DNA from: Agarilytica sp045430305
GTDB lineage: Bacteria; Pseudomonadota; Gammaproteobacteria; Pseudomonadales; Cellvibrionaceae
Direction of reading: 5' to 3'
NCBI GenBank assembly: GCA_045430305.1
Contig: JAILXW010000002.1
Span: 248,001-312,000, forward strand
DNA: 64,000 bases
Shown here: in pieces, positions 61,303 to 64,000 of the stretch
Numbering within the stretch: position 1 is the stretch's first letter
Layout of the letters: every line of letters begins with the position of its first letter
The notes under the pieces: generated by a model
What the model was told of the DNA's origin: nothing
What the model saw: the letters and a program-made list of their open reading frames with translations, nothing else
The model's database searches: none
Program-made: the position numbers and the translations under genes

Positions 61303-61929
61303 ATGGACAAGTTTTTGAGTCTGGCAGTTGGTCAGAGTAAAACACGTCACTTAGTTTCTTCCTTTGGTGAGAAAGTCTCTATTAACAGTTTTTTTAAATG
61401 CCTGGTGATATTTGCTGCGTTGGCCGTGACGGCCTGTGGTGGTGGTGATTCTACGCAAGAGAAGGGCTTGTTGAGTTTGCCGGAGGAGCCTGGCGTTGAA
61501 ACCCCAGTCATTTCGCCAACCCCTACTCCAACCAGTGAGGTGACGCCAACGCCTACGTCTTCTCCGACTGCAACAGTATCTCCAACTGCGACGCCTTCTC
61601 CGACTGCAACGCCAGCGCCTACTGCGACACCGGCGCCAACCCCCACTCCATCGACAGACCCGGCTAACTCGGGGGCATTGAGTAAGCCTGTGTTAGAAGT
61701 TGTGGGTCAAGATGCTGCTTTTGCTGCTCGATGGAATGATGTTAATGCTGAAGGGTATCGTCTTCTATATTGGGCGGATGGCGCAGTAGAGCCAAGTGAA
61801 GCTTTTACAGGAAATACGGCGTTTCTTTCAGAGGTGCTAGGGGCAGGGCAGTATATGGTGCTGCTAGAGGCTTTTGATGAAAATGGTAATGCATTCTTCA
61901 GTGACCCAGCATATGTGGAGGTGCAGTAA
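61303..61929 (+). CDS. Thr/Pro-rich lipoprotein with C-terminal FN3-like domain
   Basis: 208 aa. The lipobox LAVTACGGG places the lipidated Cys at residue 45. The leader is long because about 30 residues precede the hydrophobic core, so the true start could be further in, though no other ATG is available. Residues about 70-120 are a TP/SPT-rich linker (PTPTPTSEVTPTPTSS). Residues about 125-208 read like one fibronectin-III-type domain (LEVVGQDAAFAARWNDV...EGYRLLYW). The stop TAA overlaps the ATG of the next gene by one base, so the two are almost surely co-translated. It may anchor or accompany the large secreted neighbour; function unknown. Confidence 0.8.
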   Translation: MDKFLSLAVGQSKTRHLVSSFGEKVSINSFFKCLVIFAALAVTACGGGDSTQEKGLLSLPEEPGVETPVISPTPTPTSEVTPTPTSSPTATVSPTATPSPTATPAPTATPAPTPTPSTDPANSGALSKPVLEVVGQDAAFAARWNDVNAEGYRLLYWADGAVEPSEAFTGNTAFLSEVLGAGQYMVLLEAFDENGNAFFSDPAYVEVQ

Positions 61930-64000
61930 TGTCTTTTAATGTTGTTCGCACACTCTCTTTGGCTCTTTCTTTTGTTTGTTTAGAGGCTGTTGCGGCCTCG
62001 TACCCACCTAACATTGATTACGGTACTACTGGCGAGTTCGTCGCGAAACGTGGTGTAGAGTACGGCCGAACGGCCATATTAATGCCCATTGGGCCGACGC
62101 TTATTAATCTGCCCGAAGCGCCAGGCAGTAGCCAGGCCGTGATTGGTGCTGTTCGATATCGCGATACCGCTTGGGACCTATCTGATTTAACAAACCCCAC
62201 CTTAATTAGGGAGTTAAGCACTAACGGTGGTATGCCCATCAATGCTCATGCAACCATGGTGCGCTACCACGATGAAGGGCCTCGCCTATTTAAGGGTGCA
62301 CACTTTTTTGTGGGCTTTGATCCTGATGGCGCCGATTCGAATGCTCAAGTCTTCGAGCAAACTGGAAGTGATTGGCCGTTTTTACCGAATAACTATGCGA
62401 GTCTAACTTCACCTTACTACATGCGTAATTACTGGGAATACGATTTTGATACGGAAGGTGAATTTGCAATACGAGACCCAGGCAGGCCACTTTTTGATAC
62501 ATCAAACACGGGGTATTTAGGCGCGCGTGAGAACCGTATAGGCCCGGGTGAGCCAATCGTCCACTGGGATCATTTAGGTAATACCGGTGTTACAGGTTTC
62601 TCGTCTTGGCAGGGTAACTTGCTATTAATTGCTTCAGATCAGCAAAGCACTGGTTTGGCGATATACGACACGAGCGGCTACAAAAATGGCGTTGAGCCTC
62701 AGCTCTTGAGTGTGTATCAACCGTCTATTGAAGAGCCCAGCGGAAACGTCACCACATTAGGTGGGTATTGGGCTGAGCCATATGGCACGAATAGAATGGT
62801 GTGGGCTGCGCGCGCACGCTCTAACCTGATACCCGCACGCTTCTCTCCGGCAATTTTTATTGTTGATTTCAGCAACCCTTCAGAGCCCTACACGAGTTGC
62901 CAGATTTTCTTTAATACAGACCCTGCTGATGACTCCGATGGTGATCGCGATAGCAATCCGATGTATGTTTTCTTTCAGGATAATTATGCCTACGTCGATC
63001 ATTTTCGAGTTGATATTGAAGCCTGTGAAGAGGCCTATAGTGATGGCGTTATATCGGATGCAGAATTTGATGAAATTGTTTTCCGGTTTCAAGATCTAGC
63101 TCACGGGTGTGAGGCGAGTCAGTATTTTCGTCCGCTCGGGCAAGTAGGTGTCTTTGGTGGTTACGATTGGTGGGCCACCGATGATGTGAACGAGCAAGGC
63201 ATGTGTTTCTTTGTGACTTCAGATGAGCCCGATACAAACCCGCCGTACGTGGCTGGGCATATTCCTCGCAGCGGGCAAACGAACTACCCTGTGGATGGGT
63301 TTATTCATATACATATTCCTGAGACGCTTCGTTCAGAAACTCTGACAGATGCGATTACGGTCACTAATTTAGGAACGAGTGCTGAAGTTGACGTCAGAAT
63401 GCAACTTAATCATAACGGTGTTATTTCAATTTGGCCTGAAGCGGATTTGACTGAAAATGCCAGCTATGGGGTAGATATTTCCGGCGTACAAGATTTCATG
63501 GGCAATACAATAGCGCCTTATTCTTTTAGCTTTTCCACTGGTAATTCTGCGCCTATTCCAACGGCGACGCCGGTACCAACTCCGACGCCAACGCCCACGC
63601 CCACGCCAACGCCCACGCCCACGCCCACGCCCACGCCCACGCCCACGCCCACGCCAACGCCAACGCCGACGCCAACGCCAACGCCAACACCAACAGATGG
63701 ACCCACGCCAACGCCGACACCTACGGATGTGCCAACGCCAACGCCGACCCCCACACCAACTCCGACGACGTACCCGGAAGGTGTGGCGCCCTCTTATACT
63801 GGTACGCCTTATTATGCGAACCAGAGTCGAGAGATCGCGTGTGAGCCAGAAGTGGAAAACGGCCTCGTTTGGGTGGTGAATACCGACAACGATAGCGTCT
63901 CGATACTTGACCGCAATATCGATGCTGAAACCTATGAGTTAAGTATCGCGTTAACGCGAGAGATTCGACTGGGTTATGAAACGCCAACCTCGGTAACCAA
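61929..64000 (+). CDS. Large secreted protein with beta-propeller-like and Ig-like domains (partial)
   Basis: Open from ATG 61929 to the right edge, 690 codons visible with no stop; I translated it by hand. Signal peptide about 1-24 (CLEAVAAS/YPPN). Residues about 25-440 contain repeated strands such as LLLIASDQQSTGLAIYDTSG and FIVDFSNPSEPYTSC, like LVIVD-type propeller repeats. Residues about 435-535 form an SbsA-type Ig-like domain (PPYVAGHIPRSGQTNYPVDG to YSFSFSTG). A long Thr/Pro linker encoded by ACGCCC/ACGCCA hexamers follows. After it EVENGLVWVVNTDNDSVSILD looks like the first blade of a YVTN-type propeller. It overlaps the preceding lipoprotein gene by one base. Probably a surface or extracellular protein; partner or ligand unknown. 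Confidence 0.85.
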   Translation, partial: MSFNVVRTLSLALSFVCLEAVAASYPPNIDYGTTGEFVAKRGVEYGRTAILMPIGPTLINLPEAPGSSQAVIGAVRYRDTAWDLSDLTNPTLIRELSTNGGMPINAHATMVRYHDEGPRLFKGAHFFVGFDPDGADSNAQVFEQTGSDWPFLPNNYASLTSPYYMRNYWEYDFDTEGEFAIRDPGRPLFDTSNTGYLGARENRIGPGEPIVHWDHLGNTGVTGFSSWQGNLLLIASDQQSTGLAIYDTSGYKNGVEPQLLSVYQPSIEEPSGNVTTLGGYWAEPYGTNRMVWAARARSNLIPARFSPAIFIVDFSNPSEPYTSCQIFFNTDPADDSDGDRDSNPMYVFFQDNYAYVDHFRVDIEACEEAYSDGVISDAEFDEIVFRFQDLAHGCEASQYFRPLGQVGVFGGYDWWATDDVNEQGMCFFVTSDEPDTNPPYVAGHIPRSGQTNYPVDGFIHIHIPETLRSETLTDAITVTNLGTSAEVDVRMQLNHNGVISIWPEADLTENASYGVDISGVQDFMGNTIAPYSFSFSTGNSAPIPTATPVPTPTPTPTPTPTPTPTPTPTPTPTPTPTPTPTPTPTPTPTDGPTPTPTPTDVPTPTPTPTPTPTTYPEGVAPSYTGTPYYANQSREIACEPEVENGLVWVVNTDNDSVSILDRNIDAETYELSIALTREIRLGYETPTSVT
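63579..63692. repeat. Hexanucleotide repeat ACGCCC/ACGCCA encoding a Thr-Pro linker
   Basis: An in-frame run of six-base units gives an alternating Thr-Pro tract. The centre (63600-63650) is nearly perfect ACGCCC, the flanks are ACGCCA/ACGCCG. Gain or loss of units would keep the reading frame and only change linker length. Confidence 0.9.

Noticed and set aside
63518..63754. Minus-strand GVGVGV frame, and the similar one at 61347-61646
   Set aside because: They are the complements of Thr-Pro coding repeats in well supported plus-strand genes.

Overview
The window looks like a chromosome segment of a marine, polymer-degrading gammaproteobacterium. I base this on the NhaD-type Na+/H+ antiporter, the FNR- and CRP-type sites, and the many very large secreted enzymes with Thr/Pro linkers. 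A Cellvibrionaceae-like host is my guess, not something the sequence proves. No rRNA, tRNA, IS element or CRISPR array was seen.

Layout. At 1-1120 are the start of nhaD (minus strand, cut by the left edge) and a small yjdM-type zinc-ribbon gene. From 1151 to 45503 there is one uninterrupted minus-strand array of nine paralogous genes. Each encodes a secreted multidomain metzincin protease with motif HExxHxxGxxH. Each has a signal peptide, a Cys-free pro-region, the peptidase, a Cys-flanked AGRA-type module, two to seven Ig-like repeats, a second module, one to three DUF5011-like Ig domains and a C-terminal module. Gene six has lost five of the seven Ig-like repeats. The genes are separated by 550-900 bp, and each has its own intrinsic terminator. 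Four of them (genes 3, 6, 7 and 8) share a promoter block with a CRP-like site at an almost fixed distance from the -10 box.

The right third is mostly plus strand. It holds a PHB-depolymerase-family esterase (46379-48409) that carries the same kind of Ig and C-terminal modules as the proteases, a decayed DHOR/DUF1111 gene, an MscS channel, a chemotaxis receptor and a response regulator. A second esterase with two catalytic domains (53663-56809) follows, preceded by a good CRP site. Next come a 16-copy heptanucleotide repeat, an SDR oxidoreductase, an SGNH-like lipoprotein with a family 2 glycosyltransferase, a Thr/Pro-rich lipoprotein, and a large secreted protein that runs off the right edge and that I translated by hand.

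How it fits together. The proteases and both esterases look like a secreted digestive set sharing one pool of non-catalytic modules. The putative CRP-type sites suggest control by carbon status. The most unusual feature is the nine-gene protease array, in which modules and repeats are mixed between copies rather than simply duplicated, while the active-site residues are kept in all nine.
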